A stretch of 64,000 nt of DNA, taken from the NCBI RefSeq assembly GCF_004104355.1, contig NZ_RJLM01000005.1:372001-436000 (forward strand), read 5' to 3'. This document shows, piece after piece, positions 34,626 through 43,627 of this stretch (the first letter of the stretch is position 1; every line of letters starts with the position of its first letter). Below the pieces are notes generated by a model, which saw only the letters and a program-made list of their open reading frames with translations, ran no database searches and was not told the DNA's origin. Made by a program: the position numbers and the translations under genes. The DNA comes from Photobacterium chitinilyticum (lineage in GTDB: Bacteria; Pseudomonadota; Gammaproteobacteria; Enterobacterales; Vibrionaceae).

Positions 34626-34645
34626 GGTTTTGCCTTGATAATAGT

Positions 34646-34665
34646 CAATCGTCGATTAACGATTG
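34646..34665. promoter_or_regulatory. Candidate ArsR operator upstream of acr3
   Basis: CAATCGT / ACGATTG, 7-bp arms with a 6-nt spacer CGATTA, 21 nt before the acr3 start. Its core is 15/16 identical to a site before arsR. Confidence 0.65.
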
Positions 34666-34680
34666 GTGTTTTTTGAAAAA

Positions 34681-34699
34681 AGGCCATCAAAAATGGCCT
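34681..34699 (-). terminator. Terminator between arsR and acr3
   Basis: Read on the reverse strand: AGGCCAT-TTTTG-ATGGCCT followed by TTTTTC. It ends the arsR transcript before acr3. Confidence 0.85.
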
Positions 34700-34729
34700 C
34701 AACTTTTATTTATATACCCAACAAGATCA

Positions 34730-35038
34730 CTACAAATATGATAATAACCCTCGATACTCTTCCAGCTTTTCTTGGTTCACCGTAAAACAGGTTCTGGGTG
34801 GTTTTGGCTCCGCTATCACCAAACCAGCAGTCTTCAAAATACGCAGATGCTCAGAAACTGTTGACTGGGCCAAACCTAGCTCGCCAACCAGATCACTATT
34901 AAGACAGCCCTGCTGTCTCGTCAGGATCCGTAGAATTCGAATTCTGGCGGGATGCGATAACGCTTTAGCTAAACTTGCCAAAGCTAGCTCTTTCGCTTCA
35001 TCGATTTCAATATCATCTAATACAGTGATACAGGCCAT
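34730..35038 (-). CDS. arsR: ArsR-family metalloid-responsive repressor
   Basis: A 102-residue winged-helix protein (ALSHPARIRILRILTRQQGC, LVGELGLAQSTVSEHLRILK, AGLVIAEPKPPRTCFTVN). The classical ELCVCDL metalloid site on the recognition-side helix is absent; the equivalent region reads GCLNSDLVGEL. Cysteines are C3, C45 and C84, so arsenite sensing, if present, must use a different trio, as in type-2 or type-3 ArsR proteins. Placement next to acr3 with a shared operator strongly suggests it controls arsenite export and itself. Confidence 0.9.
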   Translation of the reverse strand: MACITVLDDIEIDEAKELALASLAKALSHPARIRILRILTRQQGCLNSDLVGELGLAQSTVSEHLRILKTAGLVIAEPKPPRTCFTVNQEKLEEYRGLLSYL

Positions 35039-35055
35039 TTACCACACCTTCGTTC

Positions 35056-35071
35056 ATCGTCGAATAACGAT
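35056..35071. promoter_or_regulatory. Candidate ArsR operator upstream of arsR
   Basis: ATCGTCGAATAACGAT, 5-bp arms with 6-nt spacer, 17 nt before the arsR start; differs by one base from the site before acr3. Confidence 0.65.
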
Positions 35072-35196
35072 AATAGGTAATACCTTGAGTTTCTGTCAAC
35101 AAATTTCTACGAGAATCATACAAACAATTGGTAAAATCGGCTCTGCTATAGTTGATTATACTCAAGGTATCGTAGTGTTAACTAAGAGTGCTTCTG

Positions 35197-35715
35197 ATGT
35201 TTTGTTTATCTCGTACTATCCTGATAGGCGCCGCTCTGGCTGGTTGTAGCGCTGATGTCGCCACCGATTATGATGCCCAAGTTAACTACTACCAATTCAA
35301 AACCTACCAATTTGCGTCTTCTCCAGATAACAACATTATAAGTTTAGATTCCACCCGCGTAGAAAGTGCAATAACAACCCAACTAGATAACAAGGGGCTT
35401 ACTTCTGAAGTCAATACGGCCGATCTCACCGTCAGGCACTACATCCAACAACAATCTGACTTTCAGTCTTACGGGACCAGCATCGGGTTTGGTTACGGTT
35501 ACCGTAATGTCGGCGTGGCCTACAGCAGTCCGTCTCGTTATCGCGAATATAAGTATGGCAAGCTTGTTGTCGAGCTGATCGATAATGACAACAACAAAAT
35601 CGTCTGGCGTTCAATATCACAGCGCAAACTAACCGAAACGATGACACCTAAATCAAGAGAAGAATTTATTGATGAGCAAGTATTTGAGATGTTTAAAAAC
35701 TACCCGCCTCAATAG
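35197..35715 (+). CDS. DUF4136 lipoprotein
   Basis: Start at the ATG giving MFCLSRTILIGAALAGC with AAGAG eight bases upstream; a GTG nine bases earlier is less likely. Lipid-modified Cys is in AALAGC. The 172-residue product matches DUF4136: YYQFKTYQFASSPD, LDSTRVESAITTQLDNKGL, TADLTVRHYIQQQ, a Gly/Tyr-rich loop (SIGFGYGYRNVGVAYSS), then GKLVVELIDNDNNKIVWRSI. Such lipoproteins are common in marine gammaproteobacteria and their function is unknown. Confidence 0.87.
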   Translation: MFCLSRTILIGAALAGCSADVATDYDAQVNYYQFKTYQFASSPDNNIISLDSTRVESAITTQLDNKGLTSEVNTADLTVRHYIQQQSDFQSYGTSIGFGYGYRNVGVAYSSPSRYREYKYGKLVVELIDNDNNKIVWRSISQRKLTETMTPKSREEFIDEQVFEMFKNYPPQ

Positions 35716-35746
35716 ACATTTATCCCTTTCATTTATCCTTAAAACA

Positions 35747-35773
35747 AAAGGCCTGATTGTCTATCAGGCCTTT
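35747..35773. terminator. Bidirectional terminator
   Basis: Perfect 11-bp stem AAAGGCCTGAT / ATCAGGCCTTT with a 5-nt loop between the DUF4136 and aroG genes. Confidence 0.9.
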
Positions 35774-35799
35774 AGAGTCATTGTCTATGCGTCCGCTAA

Positions 35800-36852
35800 T
35801 TACTTCTGACGACGCTTGCTCACATCACTTGCCAGCTGACGAAGCACTTTCTCGGTATCCGACCAGCCGATGCACGCATCAGTGATACTCTGACCGTACG
35901 TGGCAACTTTACCATCAACGATATCCTGTCGCCCTTCAACCAGATGGCTTTCAATCATCACCCCGAAAATCGCATCGTTTCCTTCAGCAATCTGATTGCC
36001 GACATCTTCAGAAACCACAACCTGACGCTGGAACTGTTTCAGGCTATTCGCGTGACTGAAATCAATCATTACTTTCTGACGCAGGCCTGCTTTTTCAAGC
36101 TGAGCGGTAATACCGTTAACATGCTCTGCACTGTAATTCGGCTCTTTGCCACCACGAAGAATAATATGACAATCTTCGTTGCCTGCCGTTGACACAATCG
36201 CAGAGTGACCATATTTGGTCACCGACAAGAAGTGGTGAGGCGCGCTTGATGAACCAATCGCGTCGGTTGCAATTTTAATGTTACCGTCAGTACCGTTTTT
36301 GAATCCAACCGGACATGACAAGCCAGATGCTAGTTCACGGTGAACCTGAGATTCGGTTGTACGCGCACCGATGGCTCCCCAGCTGATCAGATCGCCCATA
36401 TACTGTGGAGTGATCATATCAAGGAATTCACCGGCTGTTGGAACCCCCATATCAGTCAGATCAAGCAGTAATTTACGTCCGATCCGCAGGCCATCGTTTA
36501 ATTGAAAACTCCCGTCCATATACGGGTCATTAATCAGGCCTTTCCAGCCGACAGTTGTACGCGGTTTTTCAAAATACACACGCATTACAACTTCCAGCTC
36601 ACCCTTAAGCTCCTCACGAAGAGACTTAAGCTTCTTACCATATTCAAGGGCGGCTTCAGTATCATGGATCGAACAAGGACCGACGATGACAAGCAAACGG
36701 TCATCTTCATCATTTAAGATGTTGTGAATTGACTGACGTGACTGAAACACAGTTTCAGAGGCATTTTCAGTTGCTGGAAAACGTTCTAATACTGCAACTG
36801 GTGGTAAAAGTTCTTTGATCTCGCGAATGCGTACGTCATCTGTTTTATGCAT
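35800..36852 (-). CDS. aroG: 3-Deoxy-7-phosphoheptulonate (DAHP) synthase, class I
   Basis: Start at the second ATG (MHKTDDVRIREIKELLPPVA), about nine bases after GGGAAG, giving 350 residues, the length of E. coli AroG. The enzyme condenses erythrose-4-phosphate and PEP, the first step of the shikimate pathway. Conserved blocks are VIVGPCSIHD (metal Cys), RVYFEKPRTTVGWKGLINDP, SQVHRELASGLSCPVGFKNG and MIDFSHANSLKQF. AroG (Phe-sensitive) fits best at the N-terminus, but AroF or AroH specificity cannot be excluded. A TyrR box 37 nt upstream indicates aromatic-amino-acid repression. Confidence 0.92.
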   Translation of the reverse strand: MHKTDDVRIREIKELLPPVAVLERFPATENASETVFQSRQSIHNILNDEDDRLLVIVGPCSIHDTEAALEYGKKLKSLREELKGELEVVMRVYFEKPRTTVGWKGLINDPYMDGSFQLNDGLRIGRKLLLDLTDMGVPTAGEFLDMITPQYMGDLISWGAIGARTTESQVHRELASGLSCPVGFKNGTDGNIKIATDAIGSSSAPHHFLSVTKYGHSAIVSTAGNEDCHIILRGGKEPNYSAEHVNGITAQLEKAGLRQKVMIDFSHANSLKQFQRQVVVSEDVGNQIAEGNDAIFGVMIESHLVEGRQDIVDGKVATYGQSITDACIGWSDTEKVLRQLASDVSKRRQK

Positions 36853-36888
36853 GCTCATTACTTCCCGTATTACTATCACCTGTCAACA

Positions 36889-36906
36889 TGTAAACCAAAA
36901 TGTACA
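36889..36906. promoter_or_regulatory. TyrR box upstream of aroG
   Basis: TGTAAACCAAAATGTACA fits the TyrR consensus TGTAAA-N6-TTTACA with one mismatch; it lies 37 nt before the aroG start. Confidence 0.65.
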
Positions 36907-37186
36907 GAGATCGTTGACAGTAAATCTCACATTCCATTGACTTTAACTTATCGCCTTAAACGCTCATGTGCAAACGCTATTTGAAATTAAATTACACATT
37001 TTTTGCTCGACAGCGGTTAGTTAGCACAAATATGCCGCGAAATCTTCGTCATCCAACTTTTCATCAGCGAGCAGATCTCCTATTTATTTGGAAAAAAGCA
37101 TGGCAGCAAAACTATCTATTTCACCTTTTGAACGCTACCCCTTTGAAAAAAGCACTTAAAAGCAATAACATAAGAACAACAAATTA

Positions 37187-37945
37187 ATGATTTTCGAGGT
37201 CGCTCCGGTGCCTGACAATACAGTCGTTTCATTTCGAAACGTCGATAAATGGTATGGTGAATTCCATGCCCTCAAGAATATTAACCTGACGATTCAACGT
37301 GGTGAGCGCCTGGTGATCTGCGGTCCCTCTGGTTCAGGTAAATCCACATTAATCCGCTGTATCAACGGGCTCGAAAAGTACAATTCAGGCCAGCTGCATG
37401 TTGCAGGGCAACCTCTTAATAATAAGCATTTAAAAACCATTCGCGGCCAAGTAGGCATGGTTTTCCAGCATTTCAACCTTTTCCCGCATATGACCGTGCT
37501 TGACAACCTGACGCTCGCTCCCCGACGAACACTGAAAATGTCCAAAGCAGAAGCGGACAAACTGGCTCGTGAATACCTCGCTCGTGTCCATATCGGCCAT
37601 CAGGCAGACAAATACCCGGCACAGCTTTCAGGCGGACAGCAGCAACGTGTAGCCATTGCTCGTTCGCTGTGTATGAAGCCCGATATTTTACTGTTTGATG
37701 AACCGACTTCAGCCCTTGACCCTGAAATGATCAGAGAAGTACTTGATGTTATGAAAGAGCTTGCCAATGAGGGAATGACGATGGTGTGTGTCACTCATGA
37801 AATGGGCTTTGCAAGACAAGTGGCGGATCGGGTTGTGTTTATGGATGAGGGGGAGATTGTTGAAGTTGCTCCGCCCGCCCAGCTATTTGATACCCCTAGT
37901 CATGCGCGCACACAACAATTCCTTGAACAAATACTGAGTTACTAA
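37187..37945 (+). CDS. Polar amino-acid ABC transporter, ATP-binding subunit
   Basis: A 252-residue ATPase: Walker [10 protein letters not shown] at residues 46-54, Q-loop [14 protein letters not shown], signature [15 protein letters not shown], Walker [15 protein letters not shown] and H-loop VTHEMGF. It belongs to the GlnQ/ArtP/GltL family and powers import of an amino acid. First gene of a four-gene operon (ATPase, permease, binding protein, permease), with 6 nt before the next start. The ATG has little ribosome site; a GTG seven codons in is an alternative start. Confidence 0.93.
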   Translation: MIFEVAPVPDNTVVSFRNVDKWYGEFHALKNINLTIQRGERLVICGPSGSGKSTLIRCINGLEKYNSGQLHVAGQPLNNKHLKTIRGQVGMVFQHFNLFPHMTVLDNLTLAPRRTLKMSKAEADKLAREYLARVHIGHQADKYPAQLSGGQQQRVAIARSLCMKPDILLFDEPTSALDPEMIREVLDVMKELANEGMTMVCVTHEMGFARQVADRVVFMDEGEIVEVAPPAQLFDTPSHARTQQFLEQILSY

Positions 37946-37951
37946 TCCTTG

Positions 37952-38779
37952 ATGTTGAAACGAAATCCCCCGACGGCACCATTAATCAACAGGTATAAGA
38001 TCCTGAAGCCGGTTATTTCCGGCCTTCTTCAGGTAGCTCTTGTTAGCTTTGGTCTGTATTGGCTGCTTAACAGCGGCGCCGAGGCAATGAACTATCAATG
38101 GCAGTGGTACCGCATTCCCCAGTATTTATGGTTTGTTGAGGATGGAGAGTGGTTTCCTGCGGAGCTGCTTGAAGGCTTGCTCGTGACACTACAAATCTCA
38201 GCCGTCGGCCTCATATGCACACTGGTCATCGGATTGACAACGGCTCTGCTGAGGATGTCTGATTCAATCATCGGCCGGGGGCTGGCGAGAAGCTATATTG
38301 AGCTAATACGTAATACCCCGCTCCTTGTGCAAATCTATCTGCTGTATTTTGTGTTTGGTCCGGTACTCGGGCTTGAACGTTTTACGACGGCAGTACTGGC
38401 ACTCTCACTCTTTCAGGGAGCCTATACCGCTGAGATTTTTCGCGCGGGCCTTAACAGTATTGCCAAAGGTCAGTTTGAGGCAGGTCAGAGTCTTGGACTG
38501 TCTCGTACCGATAGCTATCGATTTGTCATTCTCCCGCAGGTAATCCGAAGGATCCTGCCGCCACTGACCAACGAGGCCGTATCGCTGGTAAAGAATTCGT
38601 CTATTGTCAGTGTGATGGCGATCTTCGATCTGACAACGGAAGGACGAAATATCGTTGCCGATACAGCCATGCCATTTGAAGTCTGGTTTTCCGTTGCGGG
38701 AATATATTTATGCGTCACCCTAGTACTATCCGGGTTTGCTGCCTGGCTTGAACACAGGCTCAATGTGCCGGTGCACTAA
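37952..38779 (+). CDS. Polar amino-acid ABC transporter, permease 1
   Basis: About 275 residues, with an N-terminal membrane helix and extension (about residues 1-70, typical of AapQ/GltJ-like subunits) and a HisM-type core: LLEGLLVTLQISAVGLICTL, SYIELIRNTPLLVQIYLLYF and the coupling EAxxxG loop GQFEAGQSLGLSRTDSYRFV. It pairs with the permease at 39649. An upstream TTG directly before the ATG is a possible start. Confidence 0.92.
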   Translation: MLKRNPPTAPLINRYKILKPVISGLLQVALVSFGLYWLLNSGAEAMNYQWQWYRIPQYLWFVEDGEWFPAELLEGLLVTLQISAVGLICTLVIGLTTALLRMSDSIIGRGLARSYIELIRNTPLLVQIYLLYFVFGPVLGLERFTTAVLALSLFQGAYTAEIFRAGLNSIAKGQFEAGQSLGLSRTDSYRFVILPQVIRRILPPLTNEAVSLVKNSSIVSVMAIFDLTTEGRNIVADTAMPFEVWFSVAGIYLCVTLVLSGFAAWLEHRLNVPVH

Positions 38780-38835
38780 TACTGCACAGCTATCGACTGC
38801 TACAACATTTATAACAACAATTGGAGAAAGGAAGC

Positions 38836-39645
38836 ATGAAACGTCTGTTCACAGCATGTCTTGCTGTATTTTTATTACTGATGGGATCATCCGCACTCGC
38901 TGCAGATAAAAGTACCCTCACTGAAATCAAAGAGCGCGGTACGCTGCGAGTCGGTTTATCTACATTTGTTCCCTGGGCAATGCGGGATAAGCAAGGAGAG
39001 TTGATTGGATTCGAAGTCGATGTTGCCCGCCGGCTGGCTGAAGATGCCGGATTGAAAGTTGAATTCATTCCGACTGCGTGGGACGGTATAATCCCGGCAC
39101 TGCTTGCCGGTAAATTCGACGTTATTATCGGTGGAATGTCTATTACACCAGCCCGTAACATGAGTGTACTATTCACCTCACCCTATGCCCATTCTGGTGT
39201 ACAGCTTGCTGCGCACAAAGAAAAAGCGGCAGGCAAAACAGCAATCAACGACTACAACAAACGCAGCGTTACCCTCGCTGTACGTCGCGGGGCCTTCACG
39301 GTTCAAACGGCTAAGAAGTACTTTCCTAAAGCAAAACTACGCCAATTTGACGATGACGCACAGGCATTCCAAGAAGTACTAAACGGTAATGCTCATGCCG
39401 TACTGGCGTCTTCTCCAAAACCTGAGCAAATGTCCATTCAATACAATGAAAAGCTGTATATTCCACTCACGGATCGCCTGAGCAGAGGTTCCGAGGCATT
39501 TGCAATTCGCCACGGTGAATTTGATTTGCTAAATTTCTTCAACAACTGGATCTTGCTTCGTACCGAAGATGGTTGGCTTAAAGAGCGTCATGACTACTGG
39601 TTTACAACGCTTGATTGGCAGAACCAAATTGTAGAAGGGCAATAA
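38836..39645 (+). CDS. Polar amino-acid ABC transporter, substrate-binding protein
   Basis: Start at the ATG giving MKRLFTACLAVFLLLMGSSA, after AAGGAAG; signal cleavage near ALA-A. The 269-residue periplasmic protein is an SBP_bac_3 member: GTLRVGLSTFVPWAMRDKQG, ELIGFEVDVARRLAEDAGLK, FDVIIGGMSITPARNMSV (substrate-carboxylate Arg in TPARN), FAIRHGEFDLLNFFNNWI. The ligand is a polar amino acid, exact identity unknown. Lies between the two permease genes. Confidence 0.92.
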   Translation: MKRLFTACLAVFLLLMGSSALAADKSTLTEIKERGTLRVGLSTFVPWAMRDKQGELIGFEVDVARRLAEDAGLKVEFIPTAWDGIIPALLAGKFDVIIGGMSITPARNMSVLFTSPYAHSGVQLAAHKEKAAGKTAINDYNKRSVTLAVRRGAFTVQTAKKYFPKAKLRQFDDDAQAFQEVLNGNAHAVLASSPKPEQMSIQYNEKLYIPLTDRLSRGSEAFAIRHGEFDLLNFFNNWILLRTEDGWLKERHDYWFTTLDWQNQIVEGQ

Positions 39646-39648
39646 CGC

Positions 39649-40563
39649 TTGTCTCAGAGTAAAGCAAACAAATTGTCGGGAGGATCACTTCCGACATTTT
39701 CTCGTTTTAATACGCTTGATCTACTGCTAATAGTTATCGTCGGCGGTTTTATCAGCTGGCTATGGTATCGGTCCTCGGCTGGTATTCACTATCAGTGGAA
39801 TTGGGAGAAGGCCTTCAGGCTCATTTCCTCCAGCGGAAAAAGCGGCGATCTCCCCTACTTTTTCCAAGGCTTCATTGCCACGATACGACTAAGCCTTTGG
39901 GGAATGCTTTTTGCTGGCATTCTCGGCCTTATGCTTGGTTTGGCCCGTCGTTCACCCTTGATGGTCTTACGCTTACCAGCCCAGGCTTATATTCAACTGG
40001 TGCGCAACATTCCGCCTCTCGTCTTTGTGTTTATCTTTTACTTCTTCGTTTCCAGCCAACTGGTACCGGCTCTTGGCCTTGAAGAGGTACTGCGTCATCA
40101 AAGTAGCGATATAAACGGTTTGCAACAGTTTCTCTTGGGCCCTGCCAAGTTATGGGAAAACCTGTTCTCCGGGGTGCTCTGTGTCGGGTTGATCTCAGCA
40201 GCCTATATCGCAGAGATTGTCCGCTCCGGTATCGATGCCATCGCCAAAGGACAGTGGGAAGCCGCCGACTCACTCGGGCTTTCTCGTTGGTATCGCTTTC
40301 GTGATATCATTTTTCCGCAAGCGCTATCAGGTATCGTTCCGCCGCTGGCCGGGCAGTTTATCTCTCTGGTCAAAGACTCATCCATTATCTCTCTGATCTC
40401 AATTCAGGAGCTCACCTTTGTCGGTAGCGAAATGGCTAACTCATCTGGCCTTATTTTTGAAATTTGGCTTTTGGTCGGTGTAGGTTATCTATTCCTTTGC
40501 CTAGGCTTATCATTACTGTTTAGTAAACTGGAATCGTATACGCTAAAACACAAACAGCGCTAG
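39649..40563 (+). CDS. Polar amino-acid ABC transporter, permease 2
   Basis: A 304-residue permease starting at TTG, with GAAGGG about nine bases upstream inside the end of the binding-protein gene, so translation is likely coupled. Core motifs FFQGFIATIRLSLWGMLFAG, AYIQLVRNIPPLVFVFIFYF and the EAA loop GQWEAADSLGLSRWYRFRDI. Like permease 1 it has an N-terminal extension (SAGIHYQWNWEKAFRLI). Residues about 150-175 form a larger periplasmic loop than usual. Operon ends at a strong terminator. Confidence 0.92.
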   Translation: MSQSKANKLSGGSLPTFSRFNTLDLLLIVIVGGFISWLWYRSSAGIHYQWNWEKAFRLISSSGKSGDLPYFFQGFIATIRLSLWGMLFAGILGLMLGLARRSPLMVLRLPAQAYIQLVRNIPPLVFVFIFYFFVSSQLVPALGLEEVLRHQSSDINGLQQFLLGPAKLWENLFSGVLCVGLISAAYIAEIVRSGIDAIAKGQWEAADSLGLSRWYRFRDIIFPQALSGIVPPLAGQFISLVKDSSIISLISIQELTFVGSEMANSSGLIFEIWLLVGVGYLFLCLGLSLLFSKLESYTLKHKQR

Positions 40564-40579
40564 TCGGCTTCCATATTAA

Positions 40580-40615
40580 AAAAGCCCTTGCCGACCAGTC
40601 TCAGTAAGGGCTTTT
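40580..40615. terminator. Bidirectional terminator
   Basis: Stem AAAAGCCCTT / AAGGGCTTTT between the ABC transporter operon and cobQ. Confidence 0.85.
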
Positions 40616-40640
40616 CCTATATTTTTTAAAGGCTTATACG

Positions 40641-42125
40641 TTATTCGGACTTTGCAAACTTCTCGGCCCATTCAGGCCACAACTTCGCAAGATCCATATA
40701 CTCTTCAAGCGTATCTGCAACGCGGTCTATCCCTTGTTCACGGATCTGATCAAAATCGGGGGTCTGGGTTGCCTCAAGTCCGGCCCAACGAAGAATCGCA
40801 TCACAGGCTCCTTTCTGCTCAAAAATACCATGCAGATAGGTACCAAACACCTGATTGTCGATACCTAGCTGGCCATCTGGCCCATCAACAAGCTGTAACG
40901 GGGCATCAGCCCTGACACCCTGCGTAACACCGGCATGGATCTCATACCCTCGAACAGCAACCGCTTCTTGCTCAGGAAGCTGTAACTGGCCAGTTGTTTG
41001 CTTAAGCTGCTTCTCTGGTGCCAGTACTGTTGTGGTTTGTAGGTACCCCAGAGCTTGGCTTTCGCCAGCTTTTCCTTCAATACCATCAGGGTCGGCAATA
41101 TGTTCACCAAGCATCTGATAACCGCCACAGATACCCATCAGTTTCCCGCCAAAGCGGACATGACGGGCAATTTTCTTATCCCAGCCCTGTTCGCGCAGAA
41201 ACGCCAGATCACTACGGACACTCTTGGTACCAGGAAGAATAACAAGATCAGCAGGAGGCATTGGCTCACCTTTCCTGACAAACTGCAGATTAACCTGAGG
41301 ATGCATGCGAAGTGGGTCGAAGTCTGTATGGTTGCTCACCCGGGTCAGAACAGGAACGACAACGTTCAGCTGCTGCTCTGCCGCTTCAACTTGCTGCACA
41401 TTAATCGCATCCTCAGCTTCAAGCATCAATCCATGCAGATAAGGTAAGACGCCGAAAACCGGTTTGCCCGTTTTCTCTTCCAGCCAGTCCAGTCCTGATT
41501 CCAATAGTTTGATATCACCACGGAAACGGTTGATCACAAACCCTTTCACGCGCGCCTGCTCCGATTCAGAAAGCAACGCCAACGTACCATACAAATGAGC
41601 AAATACCCCACCACGGTCAATATCGGCAACGATTATCACTGGGATATCTGCCTTTTCGGCAAACCCCATATTTGCAACATCATTTTCACGCAGGTTGATC
41701 TCTGCAGGGCTTCCGGCACCTTCGACAATCACGGTTTCAAACTCAGACTGCAGCAGGCAAAATGACTCCATCACCGGCCCCATCACCACTTTCTTATAAC
41801 CGTGGTAACCGACCGCATCCATATCGGCTAGTGCTTTTCCCTGAACAATGACTTGCGCGCCGATATCCGTATTCGGCTTTAACAGCACCGGGTTCATATG
41901 TACGCTGGGCTCAATGCCGCAGGCCTGAGCCTGAACAGCCTGCGCCCGGCCGATTTCACCACCATCTTTGGTAACTGCACTATTAAGCGCCATATTCTGT
42001 GACTTAAAGGGAGCCACCTTGATACCTTTTCTCGCTAATACTCGGCAAAGTCCAGCAGCCACCACGCTTTTGCCTGCATCTGATGTCGTTCCCTGCACCA
42101 TAAGTGCCTGAGTGGTTAATTGCAT
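40641..42125 (-). CDS. cobQ: Cobyric acid synthase
   Basis: Start at the ATG giving [20 protein letters not shown] after GAGAAAAG; the frame runs 49 codons further upstream into cobC. The 494-residue enzyme has an N-terminal dethiobiotin-synthetase-like ATPase (P-loop [44 protein letters not shown]) and a C-terminal class I amidotransferase with nucleophile in [11 protein letters not shown] and GTYLHGIFE. It amidates four side chains of adenosylcobyrinic acid diamide using glutamine. Last gene of a cobU-cobC-cobQ cluster, 10 nt after cobC. Also called cbiP. Confidence 0.95.
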   Translation of the reverse strand: MQLTTQALMVQGTTSDAGKSVVAAGLCRVLARKGIKVAPFKSQNMALNSAVTKDGGEIGRAQAVQAQACGIEPSVHMNPVLLKPNTDIGAQVIVQGKALADMDAVGYHGYKKVVMGPVMESFCLLQSEFETVIVEGAGSPAEINLRENDVANMGFAEKADIPVIIVADIDRGGVFAHLYGTLALLSESEQARVKGFVINRFRGDIKLLESGLDWLEEKTGKPVFGVLPYLHGLMLEAEDAINVQQVEAAEQQLNVVVPVLTRVSNHTDFDPLRMHPQVNLQFVRKGEPMPPADLVILPGTKSVRSDLAFLREQGWDKKIARHVRFGGKLMGICGGYQMLGEHIADPDGIEGKAGESQALGYLQTTTVLAPEKQLKQTTGQLQLPEQEAVAVRGYEIHAGVTQGVRADAPLQLVDGPDGQLGIDNQVFGTYLHGIFEQKGACDAILRWAGLEATQTPDFDQIREQGIDRVADTLEEYMDLAKLWPEWAEKFAKSE

Positions 42126-42135
42126 TCTTTTCTCA

Positions 42136-42759
42136 CTAAAATTGCTGTTGTACTGGCCATTGAACTTGCGGCCAATATTCACCATGTTCATCGCGATATA
42201 CGGTGACACGGTAACGCGCCGCATATGGTAGGTCGATTCGTTGTAGATAGTTGGCCGTTTCAGGCATATCAAGCAAAATACGTAACAGTTGCTTCATTAC
42301 GCCACCATGCGTTACGAGTAGTATACGTTTACCCTGATAACGGACCAGCATCTCTTGCCAGGCACGATGAACACGACGGTCAAATTCGTGTAATGACTCG
42401 CCGCCATGCGGGGGGGATTGCCACGGTTTTTTCCAATAGCTGCTTAGTAGCTCGCGTTCTGTCTGCCAAAGGCTATCACGACTTTGGCCATCCCAGCGGC
42501 CAAAGTTCATCTCTTTCCAATCCGGACATTGTTCAATAGGCAATGAGCACTGGCTGGCAAACTGTTTGGCAAAATCATGACATCGCTGTAAAGGGGAAGA
42601 GATAACCTGCTCAACATCAAGCAGCCCATTAACCGCGGCATGCATCTGCTGCAAGCCTTCCGCTGTAATTGGAAAATCAGTGTGTCCCCGTAAACAGCCA
42701 TCGCCTTCAGGTAAACCGTGACGCAGAATATCTATACGAGTCGTGGAAGTCTCTGTCAT
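42136..42759 (-). CDS. cobC: Alpha-ribazole phosphatase-like histidine phosphatase
   Basis: Start at the ATG giving [20 protein letters not shown], with AGGT upstream. The 207-residue enzyme is of the histidine phosphatase superfamily: [20 protein letters not shown] with the RHG motif, [15 protein letters not shown] and the second His in [12 protein letters not shown]. CobC removes the 5'-phosphate of alpha-ribazole phosphate (or of adenosylcobalamin-5'-phosphate) in nucleotide-loop assembly. Assignment rests on family plus position between cobU and cobQ. Confidence 0.9.
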   Translation of the reverse strand: MTETSTTRIDILRHGLPEGDGCLRGHTDFPITAEGLQQMHAAVNGLLDVEQVISSPLQRCHDFAKQFASQCSLPIEQCPDWKEMNFGRWDGQSRDSLWQTERELLSSYWKKPWQSPPHGGESLHEFDRRVHRAWQEMLVRYQGKRILLVTHGGVMKQLLRILLDMPETANYLQRIDLPYAARYRVTVYRDEHGEYWPQVQWPVQQQF

Positions 42760-42829
42760 TAAAATACCTGTCATTGATTTAGGAGCTCTTGAAGTTTAAT
42801 TCAATTGAAGCTCGCTCCATTACGCTTAC

Positions 42830-43381
42830 TTATAATGCGGGTCCTTTTAAGACCTGAGGAATGCCTGCAGTCACAAAAACGACCCGCTCTGCCTGTTTGG
42901 CGATGGCCTGATGCAGCCAGCCACTTTCATCGACAAACTGTCGAGTGATCTCTCCCATCGGTACGACACCCTGCCCGACTTCGTTACTAACCAAGATGAT
43001 TCGCCCTTTCGCTTCCGACAATGCCTGAAGGAGATCCTGTTTCTGCTCAAGCCAAGATTGTGATGTGGCACTTGGACCAAATAGGCAATTAGTTAACCAC
43101 AATGTTAGACAATCAATAAGCAGGCAATGATTGGGTTCATTGTGTGACCGAATCACGGCAGCCAGCTCAAGTGGTTCTTCGACCAGTTGCCAGTGCTGTG
43201 GTCGCTGCATTTTATGGCGGGCAATGCGGGCTGCCATTTCAGCATCACCTGCCGTTGCCGTCGCAACATAAACCACATCCATACCGGATTCAATCGCCAA
43301 GGTCTCTGCTAAGTTACTTTTGCCCGATCTGGCGCCACCAAGTATAAGTTCTGTTCCGATAAATCCTGCTACCACTGCCAC
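42830..43381 (-). CDS. cobU: Bifunctional adenosylcobinamide kinase/GTP guanylyltransferase
   Basis: A 183-residue enzyme with P-loop GGARSGKS (residues 15-22), DVVYVATATAGDAEMAARIA, the guanylylated-His region IARHKMQRPQHW and LLIDCLTLWLTN. It phosphorylates adenosylcobinamide and attaches GMP. The start is a GTG (MAVVAGFIGTELILGGARS) with a poor ribosome site; a second GTG two codons on is equally possible. First gene of the cobalamin cluster; cobS and cobT, usual companions, are not here. No B12 riboswitch was recognised upstream. Confidence 0.93.
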   Translation of the reverse strand: MAVVAGFIGTELILGGARSGKSNLAETLAIESGMDVVYVATATAGDAEMAARIARHKMQRPQHWQLVEEPLELAAVIRSHNEPNHCLLIDCLTLWLTNCLFGPSATSQSWLEQKQDLLQALSEAKGRIILVSNEVGQGVVPMGEITRQFVDESGWLHQAIAKQAERVVFVTAGIPQVLKGPAL

Positions 43382-43627
43382 TTACAAACCACTTAACAAT
43401 CAACAATTGTAACCATTCTATTGGAGTCACTCCTCTTAACCAACCAAGAACTTACCGATAACTTAAACAATAACTAGTTGGTTGGCTGTTCTATAAACAA
43501 GTTAGGCTTATTTTATTTGCTTCAGTAAACGTTAGATGAAAACAACACGCTAAATCGTTACTATTTCAGTACATTACAACTTTCAGTACTTTTATAACGA
43601 CTGTACTTTTACAACCGGCTGTTACTT

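Noticed and set aside
43382-43627. Possible B12 riboswitch or operator upstream of cobU
   Set aside because: No B12-box pattern was found; an 8-bp inverted repeat CCAACCAA / TTGGTTGG is too short and too far apart to call.
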